Positions 9,655 through 17,434 of a stretch of 56,083 nucleotides of DNA are shown here, piece after piece. The stretch's first letter is position 1. Each line of letters begins with the position of its first letter. This DNA comes from Deinococcus hopiensis KR-140. GTDB taxonomy: Bacteria > Deinococcota > Deinococci > Deinococcales > Deinococcaceae. The notes beneath the pieces are model-generated. The model was not told the DNA's origin, ran no database searches, and worked only from the letters and a program-made list of their open reading frames with translations. The DNA is taken from positions 1-56,083 of the forward strand of contig CALPYF020000027.1 of assembly GCA_943327755.2 (NCBI GenBank), read 5' to 3'. A program made the translations under genes and the position numbers.

Positions 9655-11301
9655 TCACTCCTCCGGCGTGTCCTCCAGCTCTGCCGCTCGACTCCCGACC
9701 AACCATAACGTGTCCTTGCCCCGGGTCACGGCCACGAACGCCACCGCCACGTCCCCGTCCTCCTCCGCCGCCTCCCCGGCACTCAGCACCTCGTCCGCAT
9801 CAAGCAGCGCCACCCGCCGCGCCTCTAGCCCCTTGGCCTTGTGCACCGTGCACATCCGCACCGCTGGACCGCGCGTCACGAACAGCCCCCGGACGTGCGC
9901 CATGATCTCCTCACCGGTCGCCCGCGCGCCGCGCCGCTCGGCCAGCTCGCCGACCTCCGCCGCGAAGGACGCGACGCACGACAGCAGGTCCACGTCCGCC
10001 TCCACCGCGCGGCGCAGCACCTTCCCGCGCAGGCCCGATTCATAGTGCGCTTGCAGGAGGCTCATGCCGTACTCGTGCAGCCGACCTTCCACCTCGGCCG
10101 GGGCAAACGAGTACGCGAAGCACTTGCGCACGTGTCCCTCCATCGCCTTGACGAGGTCATGCCCCAGCACCTCCACCGGGACGCCCTCCTGCGCCAGCCG
10201 CATGACCATGCTCAGCATCGGCGCGTTCCTCCGGCAGATCACGAGGTCACCCGGACGCAACTCGGTCAGCACGTCGTCCTCCGTCACGCGCCGCACTTCA
10301 CCGGTCGCTGCGCCCGGCGCCGCCCCAACCCCATCACTGAACCGCGCCGCCAACTCCACGTGCGAGGCGGGGCAGCGGAACGTCACGGTCAGCGGCAGGG
10401 TCACCGCGCCGAACACTTCCGCTGCGCGGGTCAGGCCGCCCTTGTCCGCACCGCTGAAGCCGTGGGTCGCCTGACGGTCATCACCCACGAAGATCACGCG
10501 GTCCCGGCGACCCACGACGTGCCGGACCAGGCGGTGCTGCAGGCGCGAGAAGTCCTGCGCTTCATCCACGAGTGCCACGTCCAGGCTCTCGAATCCGTAC
10601 CCCAACTTCAGCGGCAGGTCCAGTATGTCGTCGTAGTCAAAATGCCCGCGCGTCTTGAAGTCGGGCAGCGCCCGGTCCTGCACCGCGCGCACCGCACCCA
10701 CCACGTCCAGGCCCGCCGGAAATTCGAACTCCTGCTCCGCCGCAAGAGCCAGGACCGCGTCCGCCGAGTTCGCGATGTGCACCATCGACAATCGCACCAG
10801 GGACATCAGCGACTTCGCCACGCCAGCGGAGTACGCGCCCGCTTCCTTCAAGATCGCCTTGACGATGTTCAGCCGCTTCCACTCCACGGACGTCGCCTGC
10901 ACCGGGCAGTGCTCCTCCACGAGCCGCCGACCAAACGCGTGGAAGGTCGAGACGAGCACGTCACCCGGCAGCGCCCCGCGCAACTCCTGCGCGATGGACC
11001 GGTTCAGCGCGAACGCCCCGATCGTCAGGTCACCGGGCAGGACCTGCGCGGTCGTCCGCAGGACCGTCGACTTCCCACTCCCAGCCGTCGCCACGACCAT
11101 CACGTTCCGCGCCGAGTTCACCACGTGATGCACCACGTTGAGTTGCTGCGGCGTGAAGCGCTCCAGCGCCGCACGCACCTGACCCGCATCGACCCCCGGG
11201 CGCAGGGACCGGAGCACCGCCGAGGGATCGAACGGCACGCCGCCCAGCACCCCCGCATGCCCGTCACCTGTCGGGAACAATGCGCCCTGCTCCGCCGTCA
11301 T
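9655..11301 (-). CDS. UvrD/Rep-like superfamily I ATP-dependent DNA helicase
   Basis: About 548 aa. Walker A ATAGSGKS is near residue 72-79, motif II is VALVDEAQDFS, motif III is FVGDDRQATHGF, motif V is CTVHKAKGLEA and motif VI is FVAVTRGKDTL. It is shorter than full-length UvrD (about 700 aa), so accessory subdomains are reduced. ATG 11301 is preferred over ATG 11307 because GGGAGG (11309-11314) lies 7 nt from the former and only 1 nt from the latter. A cluster of CCGAGTC repeats lies just upstream. A role in repair or anti-mobile-element defence is possible; the neighbourhood favours the second. Confidence 0.88.
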   Translation of the reverse strand: MTAEQGALFPTGDGHAGVLGGVPFDPSAVLRSLRPGVDAGQVRAALERFTPQQLNVVHHVVNSARNVMVVATAGSGKSTVLRTTAQVLPGDLTIGAFALNRSIAQELRGALPGDVLVSTFHAFGRRLVEEHCPVQATSVEWKRLNIVKAILKEAGAYSAGVAKSLMSLVRLSMVHIANSADAVLALAAEQEFEFPAGLDVVGAVRAVQDRALPDFKTRGHFDYDDILDLPLKLGYGFESLDVALVDEAQDFSRLQHRLVRHVVGRRDRVIFVGDDRQATHGFSGADKGGLTRAAEVFGAVTLPLTVTFRCPASHVELAARFSDGVGAAPGAATGEVRRVTEDDVLTELRPGDLVICRRNAPMLSMVMRLAQEGVPVEVLGHDLVKAMEGHVRKCFAYSFAPAEVEGRLHEYGMSLLQAHYESGLRGKVLRRAVEADVDLLSCVASFAAEVGELAERRGARATGEEIMAHVRGLFVTRGPAVRMCTVHKAKGLEARRVALLDADEVLSAGEAAEEDGDVAVAFVAVTRGKDTLWLVGSRAAELEDTPEE

Positions 11302-11449
11302 CGTCATGCCTCCCTGGACCGCGCGACAGCGCGGTGAGGCATTGGGTCATCGCCCCCGTCCCGGACCGGCGCGCAAGGATGAGCGGGCGCCAGGTGACCC
11401 ACGTGATCGCCACGAGGTGACCACTCCAGTGAAAGCCACTGACCCGCAC

Positions 11450-11729
11450 CCGAGTCCAGTGACCCGAGTCGGAATCACGCCGCACATGACCTGACCCGGA
11501 CGCTCCACGGCGCGTCCCTCCACCGCACCTCCTGCTCACAGATCCGAGTCGTCACGGCCTCTCCGGTGACCCGACCCGAGTCGCGCAGGCGAGACGATCA
11601 CCTGGCCATCCCAGGCCGCACACCCGAGTCGAGAGAGCGTCCGCCCTGGCCCCTGACCCTCGCGCCTCGCTCACCGCTCCGAGTCGGCACTGCTCCGCCG
11701 GTGACCTCACCCGCACACCCAACCGAGTG
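11450..11729. repeat. Cluster of CCGAGTC short direct repeats
   Basis: Exact CCGAGTC occurs at 11450-11456, 11464-11470, 11544-11550, 11576-11582, 11624-11630 and 11679-11685, with a variant CCGAGTG at 11723-11729. Several copies sit in a longer GTGACCCGAGTC context, and another exact copy lies near 12424-12432. All are in the same orientation. The region lies between the helicase start and the next gene and has no credible ORF. It could be protein-binding sites (an operator array or iterons) or a degenerate repeat. Confidence 0.7.
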
Positions 11730-12230
11730 ACCACCACCCGGCCCACCGAAACCGCAGACCAGCGTCGCCTCCACGCCCCCTGCCCGCCCCACCACGGCCC
11801 GCCACTGGCACCCACGACCCCCACCGCCCAAGCTGATGCCGGAGCCCTCACAGACCCACTCAGGGTGCGGCAAGATGCCTTGCCCCCACCCCGGAGGCCG
11901 AAATGGGGTAGGAGTTTAGCAATTGGGTTCTAATCCGTAAGCTCTCTGGGGATTTGAAGGACGCTGCGATTTTCTATTCCTTCACGGCTCCGGGAATTGG
12001 ATTTCTTATTTCCTAAGCTCATCGCCTCGCCAGAACTCCTATTCCCTAACAACACAGAGGGGCGTGCCCTCAATATCGACCCTTGAGACTCGTCATCGAA
12101 CTGCCTCTCCGGTGAACACCCTGGCTTTGAACTGGCGCCCTGCTTGTGCCTGCTCCGGCGGTCGGGCAGTGGATCCGAGTGACCCCTGTGGATCCAATCA
12201 GATGCCGGTGGCGGACGTTGAACGCGCACG
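11730..12230. other. Gene-free stretch, AT-richer in its second half
   Basis: No convincing coding sequence on either strand. The part from about 11900 to 12060 is visibly richer in A/T than its surroundings, with runs such as TTTTCTATTCC. No terminal repeats or RNA gene were recognised. Confidence 0.4.
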
Positions 12231-12428
12231 GGTTTCAGTCCACTGGTCGACCTGATTGAGGGTCTCACTACGGTGATTCGACAGGGGTACGACGGTCGAG
12301 ACGCACTGCCAAATCGTGAGGTGACGTTCTCCTGTTGACCGGGCAAGTGGCGGCCCTGGTCGACGTGTTTTGCCGAGACATTCAACGCTGCGGAGCAGTT
12401 CCTGGTACGGGGACTGCTCCGCGCCTGA
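12231..12428 (+). pseudogene. Possible remnant of a degraded gene
   Basis: One plus frame from 12231 reads GFSPLVDLIEGLTTVIRQG and on to a stop near 12333. Another frame ending at TGA 12426-12428 reads FAETFNAAEQFLVRGLLRA. Both look protein-like but lie in different frames, as expected of a decayed gene tail. The family is not recognised and the call is tentative. Confidence 0.25.
12390..12422 (-). terminator. Hairpin downstream of the 12444-13592 gene
   Basis: A perfect 10-bp stem (GCGGAGCAGT, complement at 12413-12422) with a 13-nt loop, about 20 bases beyond the minus-strand stop at 12444. No T-tract is seen. Confidence 0.5.
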
Positions 12429-12443
12429 CCCGAGTCCAGGTCA

Positions 12444-13592
12444 TCAGGATTTGGGCAACCCGCGCCACCATTCGCTCAAGATGACCTTTCCCTTGACCCC
12501 CTCCTCGCGCTGCATGATCCCCTCGATCGTGGGGACGCGGCGGTGGTTGGCGGTGCCCCAGATGGTCTGCAGGTACCCCTGTTGTACGTAGCTTTCGAGC
12601 TTGGATTGCACTGTACTCAGGGTGTACGTTCCCGTGTCGAACTCGAACGCCACAGGGCCATAGGTGCTGTGGTACACCGCGTCCGGAGCGTCCCGCGCGA
12701 GGCGCCGTTTGGGATTCAGCTGGAAGCTCTTGTCGGCTGGAACGTTCATGGTCCGACGCATCTCTCCGACCCCAGCCAGGTGCCCCAGCGCAGTGTCATC
12801 CTGATACTGCAAAGCGCTGCTGGTCAGGTAGAACCGCGTCTTGATTTCCAGGCTGACGCGCCCATGGACCGGGTGCATGATCGCCTCGACATACCGGACG
12901 TTCTTCAGGTCATCAGGGTGCAGCATGTAGTGGCGGTGAAGCTGCTCGGCACTGATCACCTGATCAACCTCAAGGTCCGCGCTGAACCGCTCGATGCGCT
13001 CAGCCCGGCGGTCCCGCAGCAGGTCGAAGGTCAGCTGTGGGAAGAGATCGGGATGTTTGCGGAGCACCAGTTCTTCCAGCATGGAACTGCTGGCCGGACC
13101 GGCGTAGGCCTCATCGGTGCTGGCTTTGAACGTGGTCCGTTTGAGGCGTTCACCTGTGCCGCCGGGGAGATGGTGGATCATCGTCAGGATGGACGCGTGC
13201 CGCTCTGCGAGTTGTTGACCGCGAGTCTGGGAAGGCGTGAACAGGATGAGCCTGAAGTCGTACGCGAGGGCTGAGGATTTCAGTCGGGTGACGAGTTGCC
13301 GGATGCACACGCGGTCCAGTCCGCCGCCCGTCAGCGTGCCGCCGACCAGGGCCACGCCCTGCGGCGTCACCCGCTCGAAGAGTTCCATCTTCCCGGCGTA
13401 CTGGTCGAGGCGACGTGTGGTGCGCTCATCGGTTTCCGCGAAGCCGTAGTCGTCCATGCATAGGCGGATGTACGCGCGGTCGAGGTTCCGCTGCGGGGCG
13501 ATGCGGGTACTGGAGGCGTCTCTCAGGACGAGTCGGCGGCCGGTGAGGGAGAGCATGTACAGCGTGCCGATGACCGAGTTCAGGATGAGCAC
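12444..13592 (-). CDS. Unrecognised protein, possibly of the replication-relaxation type
   Basis: 382 aa from a GTG start, with an in-frame stop two codons upstream. It has two parts. Residues 1-150 contain strand-helix segments (GVALVGGTLTGGGLDRVCIR, YDFRLILF). The C-terminal part contains HSTYGPVAFEFDTGTYTLS followed by QSKLESYVQQGY. The latter resembles, by eye, the nuclease-like core of replication-relaxation proteins (a D/E-x-D acidic strand, then a helix with K), but this is a weak resemblance. No Shine-Dalgarno is visible. The IS element ends about 70 bases upstream, so the native promoter or N-terminus may have been displaced. Confidence 0.6.
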   Translation of the reverse strand: MLILNSVIGTLYMLSLTGRRLVLRDASSTRIAPQRNLDRAYIRLCMDDYGFAETDERTTRRLDQYAGKMELFERVTPQGVALVGGTLTGGGLDRVCIRQLVTRLKSSALAYDFRLILFTPSQTRGQQLAERHASILTMIHHLPGGTGERLKRTTFKASTDEAYAGPASSSMLEELVLRKHPDLFPQLTFDLLRDRRAERIERFSADLEVDQVISAEQLHRHYMLHPDDLKNVRYVEAIMHPVHGRVSLEIKTRFYLTSSALQYQDDTALGHLAGVGEMRRTMNVPADKSFQLNPKRRLARDAPDAVYHSTYGPVAFEFDTGTYTLSTVQSKLESYVQQGYLQTIWGTANHRRVPTIEGIMQREEGVKGKVILSEWWRGLPKS

Positions 13593-13698
13593 TGGTCACG
13601 GCGTTCTGGTCTGGTGACCAGGGTGATTTGAGGAAGCCGCACTGCCGAGCCGTCTGCAGGGACTGAAGACCGATTGCGCAGTTGTGAAGCAGGTAAAT

Positions 13699-13721
13699 GC
13701 GGGGAGGCATCGCCTCCCCGC
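13699..13721 (-). terminator. Transposase terminator hairpin
   Basis: A 10-bp stem GCGGGGAGGC / GCCTCCCCGC with a 3-nt loop, inside the IS and just past the transposase stop at 13739. Confidence 0.55.
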
Positions 13722-13738
13722 GTCCGTGTTGCGGTGAT

Positions 13739-14515
13739 TCAGGCGAACTGTGGCGTGCAGTTGACGGTGCGGAGGTTGACCAGACCCGCCACACAACCCC
13801 AGAACAGCCCATGTCGCCCAGGGTCGTTCCGGTAAAACTCGCGGCAGACACGGAATTTCTTCAGCTTGCAGACCACGTTCTCTATCGTGATGCGCACCTT
13901 GGACACCTGATGGTTGAGATCCCGGTCCTCCGAGCTCAGCGTTCTGCCTTTGGGACGCATCCGAGGAACGATCACCTCGTGCCCGGGGCACAGCTTGTCC
14001 AGACCCTTATACCCTCGGTCTCCCCAGATACGGCTCCCTTGAGGCAGGCGACCGAGTAACCTCGACTGTTTGAGGACCGTCATGTCATGGGTGCGCCCAC
14101 CCGTGGGCGCGCTGAGGTGCACGACCAGCCCATCCGGGGTCACCGCTACCTGCGTTTTCAGCGCATGGGTGCCCTTCTTGACACTGAAGTACTTCTTCTG
14201 GTCCTTAGGCCGCCCGACGGCTTTCTTCCCGGGACCGCTGCTCTTCTTCTTTTTAGGTTGCCCTCGGGGCTGCTCAGTCCCGTCGACGATGATGTCGGCA
14301 ATCTCCGGGAACGCTTCGAGTACGTCTTCCAGCGTGCGGAGTCGACGACGCGATCCCGCGGCGTCAGGCGTGACCTTGCGGCTGTCTAGTGTCCGAGCAC
14401 GGAGGGGGGTAGGCAGTGCCTGCTCCAGGAGGGGGAGCAGCGTTGTGGATGTTCCGGCAGACGTTGGCGGCGTCCATTTCGAACAGCACGCCCAACAGAT
14501 GCATGGGCAGGTCAT
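13739..14515 (-). CDS. IS5-family transposase, catalytic part (DDE_Tnp_4-like)
   Basis: This frame holds the DDE domain: first D in IIVDGTEQP, second D in WGDRGYKGLD, E in KVRITIENVVCKLKKF, with the typical KKYFSVKKGTHALKTQ and SAPTGGRTHDMTVLK segments. Sensible homology to the other copy begins at LLPLLEQALPTPL (about 14440), so the upstream residues of this frame are probably not translated on their own. It is likely expressed by frameshifting from the helix-turn-helix ORF, needing a +1 shift near the G/C run at about 14431-14440. Confidence 0.85.
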   Translation of the reverse strand: MTCPCICWACCSKWTPPTSAGTSTTLLPLLEQALPTPLRARTLDSRKVTPDAAGSRRRLRTLEDVLEAFPEIADIIVDGTEQPRGQPKKKKSSGPGKKAVGRPKDQKKYFSVKKGTHALKTQVAVTPDGLVVHLSAPTGGRTHDMTVLKQSRLLGRLPQGSRIWGDRGYKGLDKLCPGHEVIVPRMRPKGRTLSSEDRDLNHQVSKVRITIENVVCKLKKFRVCREFYRNDPGRHGLFWGCVAGLVNLRTVNCTPQFA

Positions 14516-14741
14516 GCCGCAGGTACATCAGGGTGAGCAGCAGACAGTGGGGAACATCGAGCTTGAACTGTCGGCCCGCCCCGATGCGGCGCCTTCGTCC
14601 CTCCCGCAGGAGGGACGTGCGGTGTGTCCGGGTCCACAAGGGCTCGAGTTGTTCAGCGAGGCGCATGAATTCGGTGGGGTTCAGGCTGCACAGCGACTCG
14701 AAGGACCGGGAACGCTGCATGAGGCGTGACACCTGAAGCAT
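14364..14741 (-). CDS. IS5-family transposase, N-terminal HTH part
   Basis: 125-aa frame. The segment VPHCLLLTLMYLRHDLPMHL and the following VLFEMDAANVCRNIH form the HTH_Tnp_4-type DNA-binding domain. After IHN the frame loses similarity to transposases and the protein continues in the other frame. ATG 14741 lies about 25 bases inside the right inverted repeat. Confidence 0.8.
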   Translation of the reverse strand: MLQVSRLMQRSRSFESLCSLNPTEFMRLAEQLEPLWTRTHRTSLLREGRRRRIGAGRQFKLDVPHCLLLTLMYLRHDLPMHLLGVLFEMDAANVCRNIHNAAPPPGAGTAYPPPCSDTRQPQGHA

Positions 14742-14790
14742 GCCCCCAATCTGCCCAACTCACCTCCAACTGCGCAATGGGTCTTGAGAC

Positions 14791-15136
14791 TGCGTAGGAG
14801 TTGCCGCAGTCGGGCGCGTAGGTCCCCGGTAAGGGCGTGCTGTGCGTCCCGCGGGGTAGGGCTGGTCAGGGACCGGGGGGCCCTGAACACTCTACTGGCG
14901 GCAGTACCAGTCCGTTGACCTGGACGCGTCAGGGTTCAGATGTCAAGTGTCGCCCGAAACCAGCGAGCGGGGAGGTCATGACCACCGGCCCAGCGCCCGC
15001 GACCGGCGGGAGCGGGCACGGCCTGACTTTGGGTGTGACGCTTGGCCGGTCGTTCTGAACACGAGTGGATGGGCTTGTTCCACGGCCGTTCAGCTCCGTT
15101 AGAATCGTCAGGACCGGTAGCGTGATCAGTCCATCC
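14791..15136. other. Gene-free stretch between the IS and the frameshifted gene
   Basis: No ORF with credible residues, no RNA gene and no strong hairpin were seen. Confidence 0.4.
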
Positions 15137-15902
15137 TTACCCGACGATGTGGCGGCGCTGGGCGATGAGCGCCTCCAGGCAGGAGTCCGCAGTCCAGGCG
15201 GTGTAGGTTGGATCGTACGACACATACGTCCCCGCCATGGTGTTCAGGCTGGTTCTGATCCACACCTGTTCATCCGTGATGTCAGACAGTAATTTCCGGT
15301 ATCTCTCGACCGCAGCTCTCTCGGGCTGTGAGGGTTGCGGCGCCACCTTGAGTCGACGCTGCAGACGCTTCTGGATATCCTGCCACAACTCGTCGGCGTC
15401 GTCGTCGACGTTGTTCGCCTGAAAGCCCACGTGATGCAGGACTTCGAAATACAGTTGCTCCCGACTGGTCGGGGAGCGGACCAGGAGTGCCGGCTGGGGA
15501 GGCGTGAAGCTTCGCTCCAGCCTGAAATGGTTGTACATGGCCAGGCCGAGGAGATTGGCGGCCGCCTCTGTCTGGTCAAGGTCGGCCGCGATGGCGATGT
15601 TCGAGGCAGCGGTGCAGAGGATGGCCGCGTAGCCCTCCGCGCGGTCGAAGGAGTCTGTCTCCAGAAGCATGGCCATGATGCCGACGGCGGTCGAGTGCAC
15701 ATACTCCTCGTCCCAGAGGGGCATGACGTGCTGGGCCTGGGTCCAGAGTTGAGCGGTGAGCCGCGTCATGCGCGCGCGGGTGAGTGCGGAGCGGGGGGTC
15801 GGGTTGGTCATAGAAGTCGTGCAGGGTGAGGAGGTAAGCGGCGGTGATGACGCCGATCTTGCCGGTGGCATAGGCACGCAGTTCGGGCGGTTCGAGAAGC
15901 AC
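15137..15902 (-). pseudogene. Unrecognised helical protein gene, apparently frameshifted
   Basis: Reading starts at GTG 15902 behind a leaderless-type promoter and gives LLEPPELRAYATGKIGVITA, then AYLLTLHDFYDQPDPPL. The sensible sequence then continues in another frame from about 15775 (RMTRLTAQLWTQAQHVMPLW) to the stop at 15137, with clear helical segments (GIMAMLLETDSFDRAEGYAA, AAANLLGLAMYNHFRLERSF). A one-base indel near the G-run at 15793-15798 or the GC repeat at about 15770 would restore one protein of about 255 aa. No family is recognised. It could also be two overlapping genes, but the second ATG (about 15812) has no Shine-Dalgarno. Divergent from a small HTH protein. Confidence 0.6.
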
Positions 15903-15908
15903 GTGCAG

Positions 15909-15914
15909 AGTGTA
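15909..15914 (-). promoter_or_regulatory. -10 element for the leaderless gene starting at 15902
   Basis: TACACT on the minus strand ends 6 bp before the GTG at 15902, the same spacing seen at four or five other starts in this window. Confidence 0.5.
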
Positions 15915-15954
15915 TTCCCATTACGCCTAACTATGCCTGTCGGGAATAGCACTG

Positions 15955-16257
15955 ATGGGGGAGATACGTGAGCATGAACGGATGTCGGTACTCCGGTGGA
16001 CATTGGCCGACTTTCTGGCGGAACACGAGATCACGGCCTACGCGCTCGGGAAGGCTATGGGAACGAGCTACATGAATACGGTCTACCGTCTGGCCAGGCG
16101 GGGTCACGAGCCGTCCCGCATCGACCTGCCCACGCTCGTGACCGTCCTCGACGGCCTGCGGACCCTCACGGGCAAGGACGTCCAGATCACCGATATCCTC
16201 CACTACGAATCAAGCGTCGAATTGACACCTACCGCCGCAGGTAATGGACGCACCTGA
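15955..16257 (+). CDS. Small XRE/Cro-type HTH regulator
   Basis: Up to 100 aa. The segment LADFLAEHEITAYALGKAMG, followed by YRLARRGHEPSRIDLPTL and VLDGLRTLTGKDVQITDIL, is the five-helix HTH_26/HTH_3 pattern of small Cro-like proteins that end shortly after the DNA-binding domain. ATG 15982 (MSVLRWTLADF) may be the real start, since the nine residues before it add nothing to the domain. It is divergent from the frameshifted gene and probably controls it or a former mobile element here. Confidence 0.75.
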   Translation: MGEIREHERMSVLRWTLADFLAEHEITAYALGKAMGTSYMNTVYRLARRGHEPSRIDLPTLVTVLDGLRTLTGKDVQITDILHYESSVELTPTAAGNGRT

Positions 16258-17088
16258 ACGGTCCACCGGAACGGCGGCATGCCAGCAGCCTGCACAAGTA
16301 GAACTTGGAAAACGGTGACGCTGGCTGTCGAACTCCCGGTTCCTGAGGTTCAGCAGAGCGTCCTCGCGGCCATGACAGACGGAATGTACTGACACTGCAT
16401 TTGGGAATGTGGTGAGGGAGGGCACGTGGTCAGGGTGCCCGGCCCAGATTGAATGTCTGGGTGCGCGTCTATGTTCCCGGCCACTCCACATGTGTGTGTG
16501 GCCATGCAACCGGCGGGAGATACTGCGCCATGAGCACCGGAACCGTGCGCGGCAGTGCCACCTACGAGTTGCAGGGCCTGCGCTGCTGGACAAGGCCGAC
16601 GAGTCCTCGACGACCACGCTTCTGCCAGCGAAGGTGGTCAGTGCCGGACGTCCAAACTGGAGTTCCATCGCACTCGGAGCGGTCTTTCCTGTCACACCAA
16701 ACCGCTGCCGCAGGGAAGAGAGAAGGTTCTGCTTGTCGGTACTGCGCGGATCGAGTTCCAGGAGAACGTCGGCGAGTTTGCCGTCCACGAACGTAGATAG
16801 CGCCTGGGCGTCCTGACTGTTCAGCTGTAGCCCCCGGTGCAGCCTCAGTGACACCCGGCCAAAACCCCGGTCAAAGACGTAGGTCTGCCCCAGGAATCTC
16901 CCTTCCAGCCGGGCCTTGACTTTTTGCAGGGTGTCACCAAATTGAAATGACCCGAAGCCCTGAACTGGAGCCGTGGTTGCCGTGCTGGTCAGCGGCGAGA
17001 GGGGCGCGACGGGGGCAGACTGTGACAACGCGCTGGAGCCGGCCATGGCGGAGAGGGCAACGCACAGGGGTACGACGTTTTGGCGCAT
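16210..17088 (-). CDS. Secreted protein of unknown function, C-terminal part doubtful
   Basis: N-terminal signal peptide (MRQNVVPLCVALSAMAGSSA). Residues about 40-170 look like a folded domain (QGFGSFQFGDTLQKVKARLE, TYVFDRGFGRVSLRL, LQFGRPALTTFAGRSVVVED). After about residue 165 (near 16600) the reading becomes rich in R, H, W and C and loses protein-like character, which suggests a frameshift or decay there. The 3' end also overlaps the plus-strand HTH gene by about 48 bases. The functional protein may end near 16600. No family is recognised. Confidence 0.5.
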   Translation of the reverse strand: MRQNVVPLCVALSAMAGSSALSQSAPVAPLSPLTSTATTAPVQGFGSFQFGDTLQKVKARLEGRFLGQTYVFDRGFGRVSLRLHRGLQLNSQDAQALSTFVDGKLADVLLELDPRSTDKQNLLSSLRQRFGVTGKTAPSAMELQFGRPALTTFAGRSVVVEDSSALSSSAGPATRRWHCRARFRCSWRSISRRLHGHTHMWSGREHRRAPRHSIWAGHPDHVPSLTTFPNAVSVHSVCHGREDALLNLRNREFDSQRHRFPSSTCAGCWHAAVPVDRSGASITCGGRCQFDA

Positions 17089-17434
17089 AACCCAGTTTGG
17101 TGTCGAGTGGAACGAGAAATATGCTCAATTGAGCTGGACAGCGCGTTGGTCCTGCTGAAGAGCAGTGTGGACGGTGCTGGAGGCTTGAGATGAAGATGAC
17201 GCGGACCGCTGAGCCGTGTCTTGGGACGTTGGACGGCGCTGTAGAACGGTCACGGCGGACCGCCAGATATTGGCCAAGCGTGTCTGACCGGCGTACCAGA
17301 GGACGCGGCACATGGCGGACGTTGAGCGCTGCGAGAGGTCAGTTGTGTCGTCCTGTCAGCGACTCGCCGACCGGTTGTGCTGGTGATGCCTGCGCCGGCC
17401 CCCGCGACTGCGCCGGATGAGGGACACTGGGGCC
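17089..17434. other. Intergenic region between divergent genes
   Basis: It holds the upstream regions of the 17088 (minus) and 17435 (plus) genes. A -10-like GACACT (17423-17428) lies 6 bp before ATG 17435. Nothing else was recognised. Confidence 0.4.

Larger units (their letters stand above)
13661..14790 (-). mobile_element. IS5-family insertion sequence (two-ORF type), about 1.13 kb
   Basis: Two overlapping transposase frames are flanked by near-perfect inverted repeats: AAGACCGATTGCGCAGTTG at 13666-13684 and its complement at 14767-14785 (18 of 19 match). Similarity extends weakly outward to about 13661 and 14790. The exact ends and target duplication are not clear. A second, 5'-truncated relative is present at the right edge of the window. 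Confidence 0.85.

Noticed and set aside
11450..11729. CCGAGTC cluster as a CRISPR array
   Set aside because: The repeats are only 7 bp, spacing is irregular, and no cas genes are present.
11930..12385. 151-codon minus-strand frame
   Set aside because: Composition is random-looking (many R, S, P), with no ribosome-binding site and no domain pattern.
15903..16003. N-terminal extension of the frameshifted gene's downstream frame to 16003
   Set aside because: The extra residues are not protein-like and overlap the divergent HTH gene. The leaderless promoter points to GTG 15902.
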